Virus record (IMG/VR): IMGVR_UViG_3300029448_000260
Location: 1 to 30,147 of that record
DNA from: a virus
Length of the DNA stretch: 30,147 nt
Strand: one strand, 5' to 3'
Of the stretch, positions 1 to 7,173 are shown in pieces. The translations under genes were made by a program, and so were the position numbers. Position 1 is the stretch's first letter, and the number at the start of each line of letters is the position of its first letter. The notes below the pieces were generated by a model. The model searched no databases. It was given only the letters and a program-made list of their open reading frames with translations, and was not told where the DNA came from.

Positions 1-680
1 TGCTTAAGAGGGGTACGGACGCCAGCCATAACAGGCGTTGGAATATTAATTTTAAACTGCGATATAGCGTCATAATATTTTTTAACATAAGTCATCCTTT
101 TGTTCTTTGGGTAATTAGCAAATACTGTAGCAGAAATCATCATGTACATAAATTGTGGTGTTTCAAATATCATATTTGTACTTCTATCTTGTACAAGATA
201 TTTGTCAATCACTTGTCTCAAACCAGCATATGTAAATGTATAATCTCTTTCATGGTTTAACCAGTTTTCCATTCTATCAATATCTCTTTTATCATAGTTG
301 TCCAATATAATTTTATCATAAACACCAAGATCAATACACTTTTTAATGTGTTCATAAAAGTGTGGGTGATCCCACAACTTACCTATAACTTGTTTTCTTA
401 AACTGTAAAGAAGTAATCTAGCAGCCACGAATTGATAATTAGGATTATCTAAAGATATTAGATCGGCTGCTGATTTAATTAGAATTTGTTGTATCTCATC
501 TGTTGTAATACCATCATAGAATTGTAAACCACTATTCATTTCTACTTGTGAAGCAGATACACTTGTTATGTCTTCACAAGCATACTCAACCATTTCATGT
601 ATCTTTTCAATATTAAGAGGTTCTTTACCTCTGCCGTTTCTTTTATTGACTTGTATTGAAGTGGTTGCTTGTGGCGCCAT
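1..680 (-). CDS. nrdA: Ribonucleoside-diphosphate reductase alpha subunit, N-terminal part (3' end outside window)
   Basis: Class Ia ribonucleotide reductase large subunit, which makes deoxynucleotides for phage DNA synthesis with an NrdB partner. The open frame starts at ATG 680 after a good AGGAGTTTTT ribosome site and runs off the left edge with no stop, giving about 226 residues. The N-terminus (VNKRNGRGKEPLNIEKIHEM) looks like an ATP-cone-type start. The fragment ends in the conserved PTPVMAGVRTPLK stretch that opens the catalytic barrel. The catalytic cysteines lie beyond the window. Nine bases separate it from the upstream primase stop, so the two genes are probably co-transcribed. nrdA is a standard auxiliary gene of T4-like marine phages. 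Confidence 0.95.
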   Translation of the reverse strand, partial: MAPQATTSIQVNKRNGRGKEPLNIEKIHEMVEYACEDITSVSASQVEMNSGLQFYDGITTDEIQQILIKSAADLISLDNPNYQFVAARLLLYSLRKQVIGKLWDHPHFYEHIKKCIDLGVYDKIILDNYDKRDIDRMENWLNHERDYTFTYAGLRQVIDKYLVQDRSTNMIFETPQFMYMMISATVFANYPKNKRMTYVKKYYDAISQFKINIPTPVMAGVRTPLK

Positions 681-689
681 AAAAACTCC

Positions 690-1691
690 TTATATTTTTT
701 TCCAGTATTTTAATTGTGTTAAAGCTGATAACTTTGAGTGAGTGTTATTACTTATAATAGTTTGTAAGTCTGTTTCACTAACACCTGACATTATTATATC
801 GTTAATGTCCTTATGTCGCATATCTTCAGGCCACACTACCAAGTTGTAATCTTTTTCTATCACTTTGTACATTCTATCTATAATTTCTTTATTACGAGGT
901 TCGTTGTCAAATATATATGTTATCTGGTCGTTAGGAATTGTATTTCTTAAAATTAAATCTGCTCCAGCAGCAGCAATACAATTATCAACAAAAAGGCTAT
1001 CAAGTGGACCCTCTGTGATGAAGATAGGTTTTTGAAAAGAAACTCTTTCCATGCCGTAAACTTTTTGTTTGTTTTCATCTAACTTTATCGTTAAATATTT
1101 TGGTTGTTCATTTCCAAAACTACGACCTTGAAAAGCAAATAGTTTGCCAGTCGTATCATAAAAAGGTATAATAAGTCTAGGATGATCTTTATAAACTTTG
1201 TAAGTATTAGGTTTTACTTTGTTTACTAAAGTCATAAACTTATCACACAGGTATAATATATTTTGATACTTTTTAGGTATCATTCGTTTGTTAACATAGT
1301 TTAAGACAGGATGATCTTCAGGCAATTCGCTTACTTTAGTTAGATCATCTAATATAGTTGTTTCTTTAAACTTTGTAGGTTTAAAGTCAAACTTCGGTTT
1401 TGGCGTCGCTGGAGCCGATTTTTTATATCTTTCTAAAAGATATTGTGAATACATTTGTTGGTCAATAAACTTGATAAAGTTAGCCAAGTTTTGACCATTG
1501 CCACAATTATGACATTTAAAGAACATATCATTTTTAACTCTGTAAAAATATGCTCTTGCTTTTAATTTTGATTTCTTAGAATCTCCACAGTGTGGACATC
1601 TAAAGTTAAACAGATAGTCACCCTTTTGTTTGAATTGACTTAATCTGCCAGATAGATTATTAATAAATTTTAGATCAATATAAGACGACAT
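690..1691 (-). CDS. 61: DNA primase, T4 gp61-like
   Basis: Primase that makes RNA primers for lagging-strand synthesis with the gp41 helicase encoded at 25111-26511. The 333 residues are close to T4 gp61 (about 340). An N-terminal zinc ribbon is visible with Cys32, Cys35, Cys60 and Cys63 (CPHCGDSK ... FKCHNCGNG), as in gp61. A Toprim-like catalytic core follows, with the acidic signature FITEGPLDSLF near residue 225 and YIFDNEPRNKEI further on. The ATG at 1691 has no clear ribosome site, but a sigma70-like promoter ends just upstream, so the transcript may be nearly leaderless. The frame ends 9 bases before nrdA. Family assignment is firm. Confidence 0.93.
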   Translation of the reverse strand: MSSYIDLKFINNLSGRLSQFKQKGDYLFNFRCPHCGDSKKSKLKARAYFYRVKNDMFFKCHNCGNGQNLANFIKFIDQQMYSQYLLERYKKSAPATPKPKFDFKPTKFKETTILDDLTKVSELPEDHPVLNYVNKRMIPKKYQNILYLCDKFMTLVNKVKPNTYKVYKDHPRLIIPFYDTTGKLFAFQGRSFGNEQPKYLTIKLDENKQKVYGMERVSFQKPIFITEGPLDSLFVDNCIAAAGADLILRNTIPNDQITYIFDNEPRNKEIIDRMYKVIEKDYNLVVWPEDMRHKDINDIIMSGVSETDLQTIISNNTHSKLSALTQLKYWKKI

Positions 1692-1703
1692 AGCAATAAT
1701 AGT

Positions 1704-1732
1704 AATATACTATATATGCTCAAAATAGTCAA
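1704..1732 (-). promoter_or_regulatory. Host sigma70-like promoter in front of primase
   Basis: On the minus strand a -35 box TTGACT (1732-1727) and a -10 box TATATT (1709-1704) are separated by exactly 17 bases, in the 43-base gap between the 1735-2163 gene and the primase. The same boxes with the same spacing occur in front of uvsX (27816-27844). The predicted start site near 1697 would leave a leader of only about 6 bases. The boxes are seen directly; promoter activity is inferred. Confidence 0.6.
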
Positions 1733-1734
1733 GG

Positions 1735-2163
1735 CTAACTGCCATTCATCATGTGAATTAAAGGCATAAGGTTTTTAGATACTGCCCACCCTATGACTAT
1801 GGCACCACCAAGTATTAACCATCTATATTTTTCTAATACCCCAACTCTATCATTTATTTCATTTCTGATAGATTTTAACTCACACATCAACCTTTTCTCT
1901 GATATTTCTATTTTCTCAGTCAACTCTTGGTTGACTTTATCAAGTTCATCTGCTCGTTCTCTTATCTTGTTAAAGATAACTTCATCTATCTTTTCTGATT
2001 GGGATAGTTTTTCTTCGTGTACTGCTAACATAGATTTAATAGATGTAGAAACATCTGTCAATTTATCAATAGCCGTATCTAAACGAGTATTAATAGAATT
2101 AACATTATTAACTTCTTGTTTAAGTGATTCGAGTTCTACTCTTATGTCTGTTATTTCTGCCAT
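1735..2163 (-). CDS. Coiled-coil protein with C-terminal membrane anchor
   Basis: A 142-residue protein of no recognised family. Residues 1-110 are highly charged and heptad-like, with repeated Leu/Ile spacing (VELESLKQEV, LDKVNQELTEKIEISEKRL), predicting a long coiled coil. Residues 113-132 (YRWLILGGAIVIGWAVSKNL) form one hydrophobic helix close to the C-terminus, so it is probably a tail-anchored membrane protein with the coil in the cytoplasm or periplasm. It lies between the cyclase end of the curli operon and the primase. A related coil-plus-helix plan appears in 10347-10790. No function can be assigned. Confidence 0.75.
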   Translation of the reverse strand: MAEITDIRVELESLKQEVNNVNSINTRLDTAIDKLTDVSTSIKSMLAVHEEKLSQSEKIDEVIFNKIRERADELDKVNQELTEKIEISEKRLMCELKSIRNEINDRVGVLEKYRWLILGGAIVIGWAVSKNLMPLIHMMNGS

Positions 2164-2305
2164 ACACTTATTTATGTCAATAGTTATTAAGTCTTAATTT
2201 TCCCTTTGGGATGTACGCCGACAATAGCGTCTTTATACTATATTGACTTTAACTATTGTATTATTATTTATTTTTATGCGACTTTGTAAACACGTTTCAA
2301 ATACA
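2164..2305. other. Non-coding gap with long-range inverted repeats
   Basis: About 140 bases with no convincing gene, one of the largest gaps in this densely packed window. CAATAGTTA (2178-2186) is the exact inverse of TAACTATTG (2250-2258), and GTCAATA (2176-2182) of TATTGAC (2241-2247). A small TCCC-TTT-GGGA hairpin lies at about 2199-2209. On the minus strand this hairpin is followed by AAAATTAAG, not a T-tract, so it is not a clear intrinsic terminator. The gap lies where the transcript of the curli/cyclase operon would be expected to end. Confidence 0.4.
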
Positions 2306-2419
2306 TCAATTGTCGCAACTTCCATAATTTAATGAGGGTCTTCTTTCGTCTTCGTTCTTTTTGTTTTCTAATTTTAAGCCAGTGTAAATTGAGTAAGTAA
2401 AGTTTTTCTTGTTTGTCAT
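2306..2419 (-). CDS. Possible small protein after the cyclase, 37 aa
   Basis: A short frame whose ATG (2419-2417) overlaps the TGA stop of the cyclase fragment in an ATGA junction, the coupling style used throughout this genome. It encodes 37 residues starting MTNKKNFTYSIYTGLKLENK and ending in GSCDN. The composition is ordinary and soluble, unlike the Lys/Arg/Leu-rich alternative frame on the same bases. No ribosome site beyond coupling was seen and no family is recognised. It could be chance. Confidence 0.35.
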   Translation of the reverse strand: MTNKKNFTYSIYTGLKLENKKNEDERRPSLNYGSCDN

Positions 2420-2952
2420 TTCTTAGTATCCTTTTTGCTAGTAGTCTTAACTTGCGTTGTTGAATTAAAGTCATAACCCTCCATAAGGTTTTGTACTGGT
2501 TTATAGATAGTCACTAACTCCTTTTTACCCTTAACTATTATATTGTCTAACTCTTTCGATTCTATATCTGTCAATTGATCTTTTGTGTATGAAGAATAAA
2601 TTAAAGGAGTAACATTACCATATTCATCTTTATAGTTTCTTGTAGCAGCTTCAAGTCTAGCTGCCAAGTTTACAGCGTCACCTATAACAGAATAATCAAG
2701 TCGGTTTTCACTACCCATATTACCGACAATACAAGTTCCTGTATTTACGCCAGAACCTATATTAATATCTGGAAGACCTTTTTCTTTAAATTCTTTTTTT
2801 AAATTATTTGTTTCTATGGCACATTCGATACCTGTTTTAACTGCCATTTCAGCATGATTAGAACAATCTAGCGGTGCGTTCCAAAATGCCATAATACAAT
2901 CACCCATATACTTGTCAATTGTACCACCGTTCTTTAATACTATCTTACTCAT
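2416..2952 (-). CDS. Class III adenylate/guanylate cyclase, catalytic C-terminal fragment
   Basis: The 178 residues match the second part of a class III nucleotide cyclase domain, which makes cAMP or cGMP from ATP or GTP. Visible are GGTIDKYMGDCIMAFWNAPL, with the second metal-binding Asp and a Lys at the position that usually specifies adenine, and YSVIGDAVNLAARLEA, with the Asn and Arg that stabilise the transition state. The first metal-binding Asp is missing because it lies in the preceding frame (2945-4273). The ATG at 2952 overlaps that frame's stop in AATGAGTAA, one base out of phase. Compared with intact CHASE2 cyclases, about 13-15 residues after the GFTPISE motif appear to be absent. 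It may be a translationally coupled second chain, half of a broken gene, or a sequencing artefact. Confidence 0.8.
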   Translation of the reverse strand: MSKIVLKNGGTIDKYMGDCIMAFWNAPLDCSNHAEMAVKTGIECAIETNNLKKEFKEKGLPDINIGSGVNTGTCIVGNMGSENRLDYSVIGDAVNLAARLEAATRNYKDEYGNVTPLIYSSYTKDQLTDIESKELDNIIVKGKKELVTIYKPVQNLMEGYDFNSTTQVKTTSKKDTKK

Positions 2953-4273
2953 TCTTATAGTATTCTGAGATAGGTGTAAACCCTACAATGTCCATAAACA
3001 AGAAAGACATTTCTTTTCTTTCGCCACCTAGTTTTAACTTTTCTGGATTCTTAACAAGTATAGCAACTTGTCGTGGATCTAAATATTTTTCAAACTGTTT
3101 TCTTATTTGTTGTTTTAATTTAAACTCTAAAACAAATCTGTTAAAGATACTATGTAAACCCACAAAGATAATTGTTATTAATATCCAACTTACATCTACT
3201 AACATTAAATTTTGTTGAAACAAATGATGAGAATAAACTATTGAAGCAACTGCTGAAAATATCATTGCTAAAGCAACAATATAATATGGTGTAAATCTTG
3301 TAAGTATTATAAGTGTAATACCTATTACAAAAGCAACTGCTAATTCTATAAGAAAAGATATATCTATTCTTTTAATTTGTTCACCTTGTAATACTGTATC
3401 TAAAGTAGAAGCAGTTAATTCATAAGCATATCTTTCACCTACAGGAGTAGCAATTATGCCACTTAATCCCTCTGCGTTCATACCTATTATAACTGTTTTA
3501 CCAGCAAACTTACTAAAATCATTTTCACTAGCAGATATAGTTTCATATTCTTTATTCCATCTTAACCATATTCTTGCGTTTGCGTCTGTTTTAATTATAG
3601 AAAAACCAGGTACTCTCATGGCTTGAACACCTGCCTCACCTGATTTAACTTGATAACTAGGGGCACCCATAGCAACTCTTATAACTTCTATTGCCATGGC
3701 AGGATATATGTCTTCACCTATTTTCATAAGTAAAGGTATTCTTCTTACAACACCATCTACTTCAGGTGCTGTATTAGATACTCCTACACCACTAGCATTA
3801 TGAAACTCTTTAATAGGTCCTAACATACCACCCCATTCAAATAAGAAAGGTAATGGGTCGTTTACTTTTGCGACACCTCTAGGTACACCGTTTTTGTTGA
3901 TTTGATTAGTTCCTGTTTGTGATATAACTATAGCATATTCTAATACACTTGTCAAGGCATTATCGCCACCTAGTCTGTCTGGCTCACTAAACAGTATAGG
4001 TAATACTATTACGCCTGCGCCTTGTTCTCTTAACTGTACTATTATATTAGCAAGTACGTCTCTTTTCCACGGCCATTGACCATACTTCTCAATTGCTTTT
4101 TCATCTATTGTAACTATACCTATATTTTCTGATACTTCTTTCTTTTCAGATTGTAATAATAAATCAAAAGACTTTAATCTTAATACTTCTTTTATCTGAG
4201 GATCTTTTACACCTATAAATGTTAAAACAAATAAAGTTATAAATGCGATTGTCCAATGAGTTATATATTTCAT
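2945..4273 (-). CDS. CHASE2-domain membrane sensor with start of a cyclase domain
   Basis: A 442-residue sensor protein. An N-terminal membrane helix (WTIAFITLFVLTFIGV, residues 7-22) leads to a long periplasmic CHASE2-type domain with VTIDEKAIEKYGQWPWKRDV and GVGVSNTAPEVDGVVRRIPL, both typical of the family. Two or three membrane helices follow (about 305-375), then QFEKYLDPRQVAIL and the opening of a class III cyclase domain, MSFLFMDIVGFTPISE, with the first metal-binding Asp. The frame stops after EYYKNE, in the middle of the catalytic domain; the rest is in 2416-2952. The ATG overlaps the upstream gene in an ATGA junction. CHASE2 cyclases often lie beside FecR-domain genes in bacteria, and a FecR gene lies two genes upstream here. 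Such sensors are rare in phages. Confidence 0.88.
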   Translation of the reverse strand: MKYITHWTIAFITLFVLTFIGVKDPQIKEVLRLKSFDLLLQSEKKEVSENIGIVTIDEKAIEKYGQWPWKRDVLANIIVQLREQGAGVIVLPILFSEPDRLGGDNALTSVLEYAIVISQTGTNQINKNGVPRGVAKVNDPLPFLFEWGGMLGPIKEFHNASGVGVSNTAPEVDGVVRRIPLLMKIGEDIYPAMAIEVIRVAMGAPSYQVKSGEAGVQAMRVPGFSIIKTDANARIWLRWNKEYETISASENDFSKFAGKTVIIGMNAEGLSGIIATPVGERYAYELTASTLDTVLQGEQIKRIDISFLIELAVAFVIGITLIILTRFTPYYIVALAMIFSAVASIVYSHHLFQQNLMLVDVSWILITIIFVGLHSIFNRFVLEFKLKQQIRKQFEKYLDPRQVAILVKNPEKLKLGGERKEMSFLFMDIVGFTPISEYYKNE

Positions 4274-4584
4274 AGTTCGTTTATTACTTGATTAAATGCT
4301 TCTTCGCCTAGTATGTTATATAATAACACACCTAAGAATATAAACCATAATAACCAAAACACATAATAGCCTAACTTTGTCCAACCTAGTCCTAATATCT
4401 TATATACTTTTTTCATAGGTAAATACTTTTCAAATAATGTAGTAATATCCCATACAAATTTAAGCATAAAAATCCACATTAATGCTCTAAAGTATTTGTT
4501 TTTTATATCAGACACTTTAAAATTTGCTTGTGCTTCTTTTACTTTTTTATTATGTGCTTTATATTTTTCCCAAAGTTTTTTCAT
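4270..4584 (-). CDS. Small two-helix membrane protein in the curli-like operon
   Basis: A 104-residue protein of no known family. The start chosen is ATG 4584, which overlaps the TAA of the previous gene as TAATG; a longer reading from 4611 would run into that gene. The N-terminus is basic (MKKLWEKYKAHNKKVKEAQ). Two hydrophobic stretches follow: ALMWIFMLKFVWDITTLF around residue 35 and YYVFWLLWFIFLGVLLYNIL around residue 73, rich in Trp and Phe. It lies between the large curlin-repeat protein and the CHASE2 sensor, coupled to both, so it may serve the export or signalling system. The role is unknown. Confidence 0.75.
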   Translation of the reverse strand: MKKLWEKYKAHNKKVKEAQANFKVSDIKNKYFRALMWIFMLKFVWDITTLFEKYLPMKKVYKILGLGWTKLGYYVFWLLWFIFLGVLLYNILGEEAFNQVINEL

Positions 4585-6008
4585 TAGTTTTGTGTTACCG
4601 TAGCTGAACAACTAGATGATGAACAACTTTGTATTAAATGATAGTTTTGATCGTTGCTACTATCTTGTGTTAATGTAACTGAGGACGGATTGCCACTTAA
4701 ATGTATCTTTGCGTCATGGCTACCTGAACCATCTTGTGTTACATCTATTGTATGACTATCTGTTAAATTTATATCTAAGAAATGACTACCTGTGCCTTTT
4801 TGATCTATTAAAACATTATTACTACTATCTACATCTAAAAACAATATTTTATTACCTGTTTCTTTTTGATCTATTGTCATGTTATTACTATTGCCATTTA
4901 CTGTAACTTTAGAATAATGGCTACCATTATTATTTAGGTGTATTTGTTCTAGGTCTAAAGTATTTGAGGCACCTGTAATATTTACAACGGCATTTTGATT
5001 TGTGTTTTGAACAATATCTACATCATTGGTATTACCATTTACATCAATACCTATTACATTACCATCATTTGTTTGTGTAAGTGTAATCTCATTATTATCA
5101 CCTTGTATAGAACCAGCATTTGTTAAATCTGAACCTATAATTAAATTATTATCGCCATCTTGTACAATATCTAAATCTAAACCATTACCTGATTGAGTTA
5201 AATAAATGTTATTTGTTGTGCTTGTTTTAGCTGTCGCTGTGTTTACCTCTGTTTGTTGTGATGAAGTTATACCAGCTTGTACAGACGTTATTGTTGAAAC
5301 AGTGCTTGTGGTTACATCGCTAATTAAAGAAGTTAAAAATTCTCTGTTATCTGCTGTGTAATATGATGAGTGAGAGGCAAAGTTTATATCTGTAAATACA
5401 ATTACTTTACCACCTGAATATTGACTATCTAAAGCGTCACCATCAAATAAAGCAACACCACATTGATTAGAGCTATTTTTTGCTAAACATTTACCATTAC
5501 TACCTAAACTAATTACACCTCCAGCGGCAAAGTTTAAATAATCCCAATCACTAGGTAAAGTAGATAATACAGTTGTTGTGTTTAATTTATATTCGTTATT
5601 ATTATAACCTATTGTAACACTTGTACTATATGTTATTGTATTATCACTAGTTACGTCTCTCACAAATGCTTGTATGGCATTGTTTCTATTTCTAAATGCT
5701 GAATTACTATTTTCACCATTTAAAACTATTGTACCACCATTTTGTAATATACTTTTATAATCACTGGTAGGTAATGATGTACCTGTACTATATCTTAAAT
5801 CTATAACTTGTTCATAACTAGACCAACTACTAGGTGCTGAAGTGCTACTAGATACTGTGTGACCTGCGTCTTCTAATCTATTTTTCCATTTGCTATGAGT
5901 GTTACCATAGTTCTGGTGCCATATTCTTATGTCTTCAGCTTTTACTTTATCAACAAAAACAAATAGTAAAATCCAGCCGACAAGTAGCCAAAATAAAATT
6001 TTATACAT
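4584..6008 (-). CDS. Secreted protein with C-terminal curlin-like repeats
   Basis: A 474-residue exported protein. Residues 1-24 are a signal peptide (hydrophobic ILFWLLVGWILLFVFV, cleavage probably after VKA). Residues 25-240 form a globular domain with RIWHQNYGNTHSKWKNRLED, QVIDLRYST, NGGTIVLNGEN and GGKVIVFTDINF, an alternating strand/helix pattern reminiscent of class I amidotransferase-like or ThuA-like folds; that resemblance is inference. From about 265 to the end there are about nine Asn/Asp/Gln-rich repeats such as LDLDIVQDGDNNLIIGSD and NDVDIVQNTNQNAVVNIT, close to curlin (CsgA/B) strand-turn repeats. It ends SCSATVTQN. A TAATG overlap joins it to the FecR gene. It is a likely substrate or cell-surface partner of the CsgG/CsgF pore at 7841-9159. 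Confidence 0.8.
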   Translation of the reverse strand: MYKILFWLLVGWILLFVFVDKVKAEDIRIWHQNYGNTHSKWKNRLEDAGHTVSSSTSAPSSWSSYEQVIDLRYSTGTSLPTSDYKSILQNGGTIVLNGENSNSAFRNRNNAIQAFVRDVTSDNTITYSTSVTIGYNNNEYKLNTTTVLSTLPSDWDYLNFAAGGVISLGSNGKCLAKNSSNQCGVALFDGDALDSQYSGGKVIVFTDINFASHSSYYTADNREFLTSLISDVTTSTVSTITSVQAGITSSQQTEVNTATAKTSTTNNIYLTQSGNGLDLDIVQDGDNNLIIGSDLTNAGSIQGDNNEITLTQTNDGNVIGIDVNGNTNDVDIVQNTNQNAVVNITGASNTLDLEQIHLNNNGSHYSKVTVNGNSNNMTIDQKETGNKILFLDVDSSNNVLIDQKGTGSHFLDINLTDSHTIDVTQDGSGSHDAKIHLSGNPSSVTLTQDSSNDQNYHLIQSCSSSSCSATVTQN

Positions 6009-7123
6009 TATTGTTGATTTATGGTAATGTAATTATCACCATCTCCTAATTGATAGTCCATAATTTCTGTATCGCCTTGTATTACGTTTATAATATAACC
6101 GTCTTCTTGGTTTAATCTTAATACAATATTATTATTTGCTTCGTCTGATCTCATCCATACCCATTGAGGATCCTCATCTAATAAAATAACACCAAACTCA
6201 TCTTGTCCTGTTTTAGTTTTACTCTTTTTATCAAACTCACTTTTCATTTGTATTGCTAATTGTTTATTTAATTCAGCTAAAATATCTTTTAAAAAGTTTT
6301 GTTCTAAAAAATCTAAATCTAAAGAACCAGCAAACTCGTCTTTTTCTTCTTCTAATAAATCAACTTCTAAATCATCAAACTTTAAAAAGTCAATATCTAA
6401 AGCATTAGCAATTACTTTTAGTTTCTTTTCTTTTTCTTCTTGTTCTTCAATCTCTTTTGGTTTACTAACAACTAATAAATTATTAATCATATTTTCATCT
6501 AAACCAAGTATAACAGGTTTTAAAGGTTTACTATCAGGAACATCAACTGTTGTTGCTTGAAAGGCTTGATTCATAATTACAAAACCTGCGTCTGTCTCTA
6601 CTTGAATTTCACCTACATAACACATGCCATCACTATCACAACTAGGTAATAATATAATTGTAGATGATCCTATTTCATCAACAGTCATGGCAAAATCTGT
6701 ACCTCTAACTGCTATCGTAGCAGTAGGTGTTGTAATTTTTACATTTTGTGCTGAAGTTTTTGCTATTTGACCACTAGCATATCTAACTGTTCCTAACGTT
6801 GCCTTTAGAGATAAGGCACCTGTCTTTGTATTAGGGTCGTATATAAATTCATCTATAACTAATTTACTATGTTCAGTTACATCAACTCTAGTATCATCTA
6901 TAAATTGTATGCCAACTTTACCATTACCTGTTTTTACTGTATCATAAGAAAACACATCAAGGCTTTGTTCTACAACAATATCCTTGTCGCCATCTTTCCT
7001 ATCTATTACAGCATTACCTTTATGTAAGGTTACTTCGCCTATTGAAGCAAAACTACTTACGCTTATTAGTAAAGTCGTAAGGATTAAGAGTATGAGCCCA
7101 ATTGTATACCTTAATATTAGCAT
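6008..7123 (-). CDS. FecR-domain exported protein with curlin-like tail
   Basis: A 371-residue protein with a signal peptide (LRYTIGLILLILTTLLISVSSFA). A FecR domain follows at about residues 30-190: TVKTGNGKVGIQFIDDTRVDV, SLKATLGTVRYASGQIAK and KITTPTATIAVRGTDFAMTV are the conserved strands. FecR domains act in the periplasm in signalling or as binding modules. Residues 225-300 are acidic and probably helical (EEQEEKEKKLKVIANALDID, LDLDFLEQNF). The last 40 residues (VLRLNQEDGYIINVIQGD, GDGDNYITINQQ) resemble one or two curlin repeats, which might let it join a curlin fibre. Its position between two curlin-repeat genes and near a CHASE2 cyclase suggests a joint sensing and surface-fibre unit. 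Confidence 0.85.
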   Translation of the reverse strand: MLILRYTIGLILLILTTLLISVSSFASIGEVTLHKGNAVIDRKDGDKDIVVEQSLDVFSYDTVKTGNGKVGIQFIDDTRVDVTEHSKLVIDEFIYDPNTKTGALSLKATLGTVRYASGQIAKTSAQNVKITTPTATIAVRGTDFAMTVDEIGSSTIILLPSCDSDGMCYVGEIQVETDAGFVIMNQAFQATTVDVPDSKPLKPVILGLDENMINNLLVVSKPKEIEEQEEKEKKLKVIANALDIDFLKFDDLEVDLLEEEKDEFAGSLDLDFLEQNFLKDILAELNKQLAIQMKSEFDKKSKTKTGQDEFGVILLDEDPQWVWMRSDEANNNIVLRLNQEDGYIINVIQGDTEIMDYQLGDGDNYITINQQ

Positions 7124-7172
7124 ATAAAATAATACCGAAGAATAAAATTATGTTTAATGTTCCTGCGTCCAT
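7053..7172 (-). CDS. Possible small membrane protein between curlin and FecR genes, 39 aa
   Basis: This frame begins at ATG 7172, one base after the TAA of the curlin-repeat gene, and encodes 39 residues: MDAGTLNIILFFGIILYANI, then a polar tail ending in TNKRK. One hydrophobic helix with a basic C-terminus is a plausible small membrane protein. It fills the otherwise unexplained 50-base gap before the FecR gene but overlaps that gene's signal-peptide codons by 71 bases in another frame. No strong ribosome site was seen. It may be real or chance. Confidence 0.3.
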   Translation of the reverse strand: MDAGTLNIILFFGIILYANIKVYNWAHTLNPYDFTNKRK

Positions 7173-7173
7173 A

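Noticed and set aside
2242-2275. Plus-strand TTGACT promoter-like sequence
   Set aside because: No suitable -10 box at proper spacing and no plus-strand gene to serve.
2274-2474. 66-aa frame after the cyclase
   Set aside because: It is made almost wholly of Lys, Arg and Leu, overlaps the cyclase end by 59 bases and has no ribosome site; it reads like an out-of-frame view of A-rich sequence.
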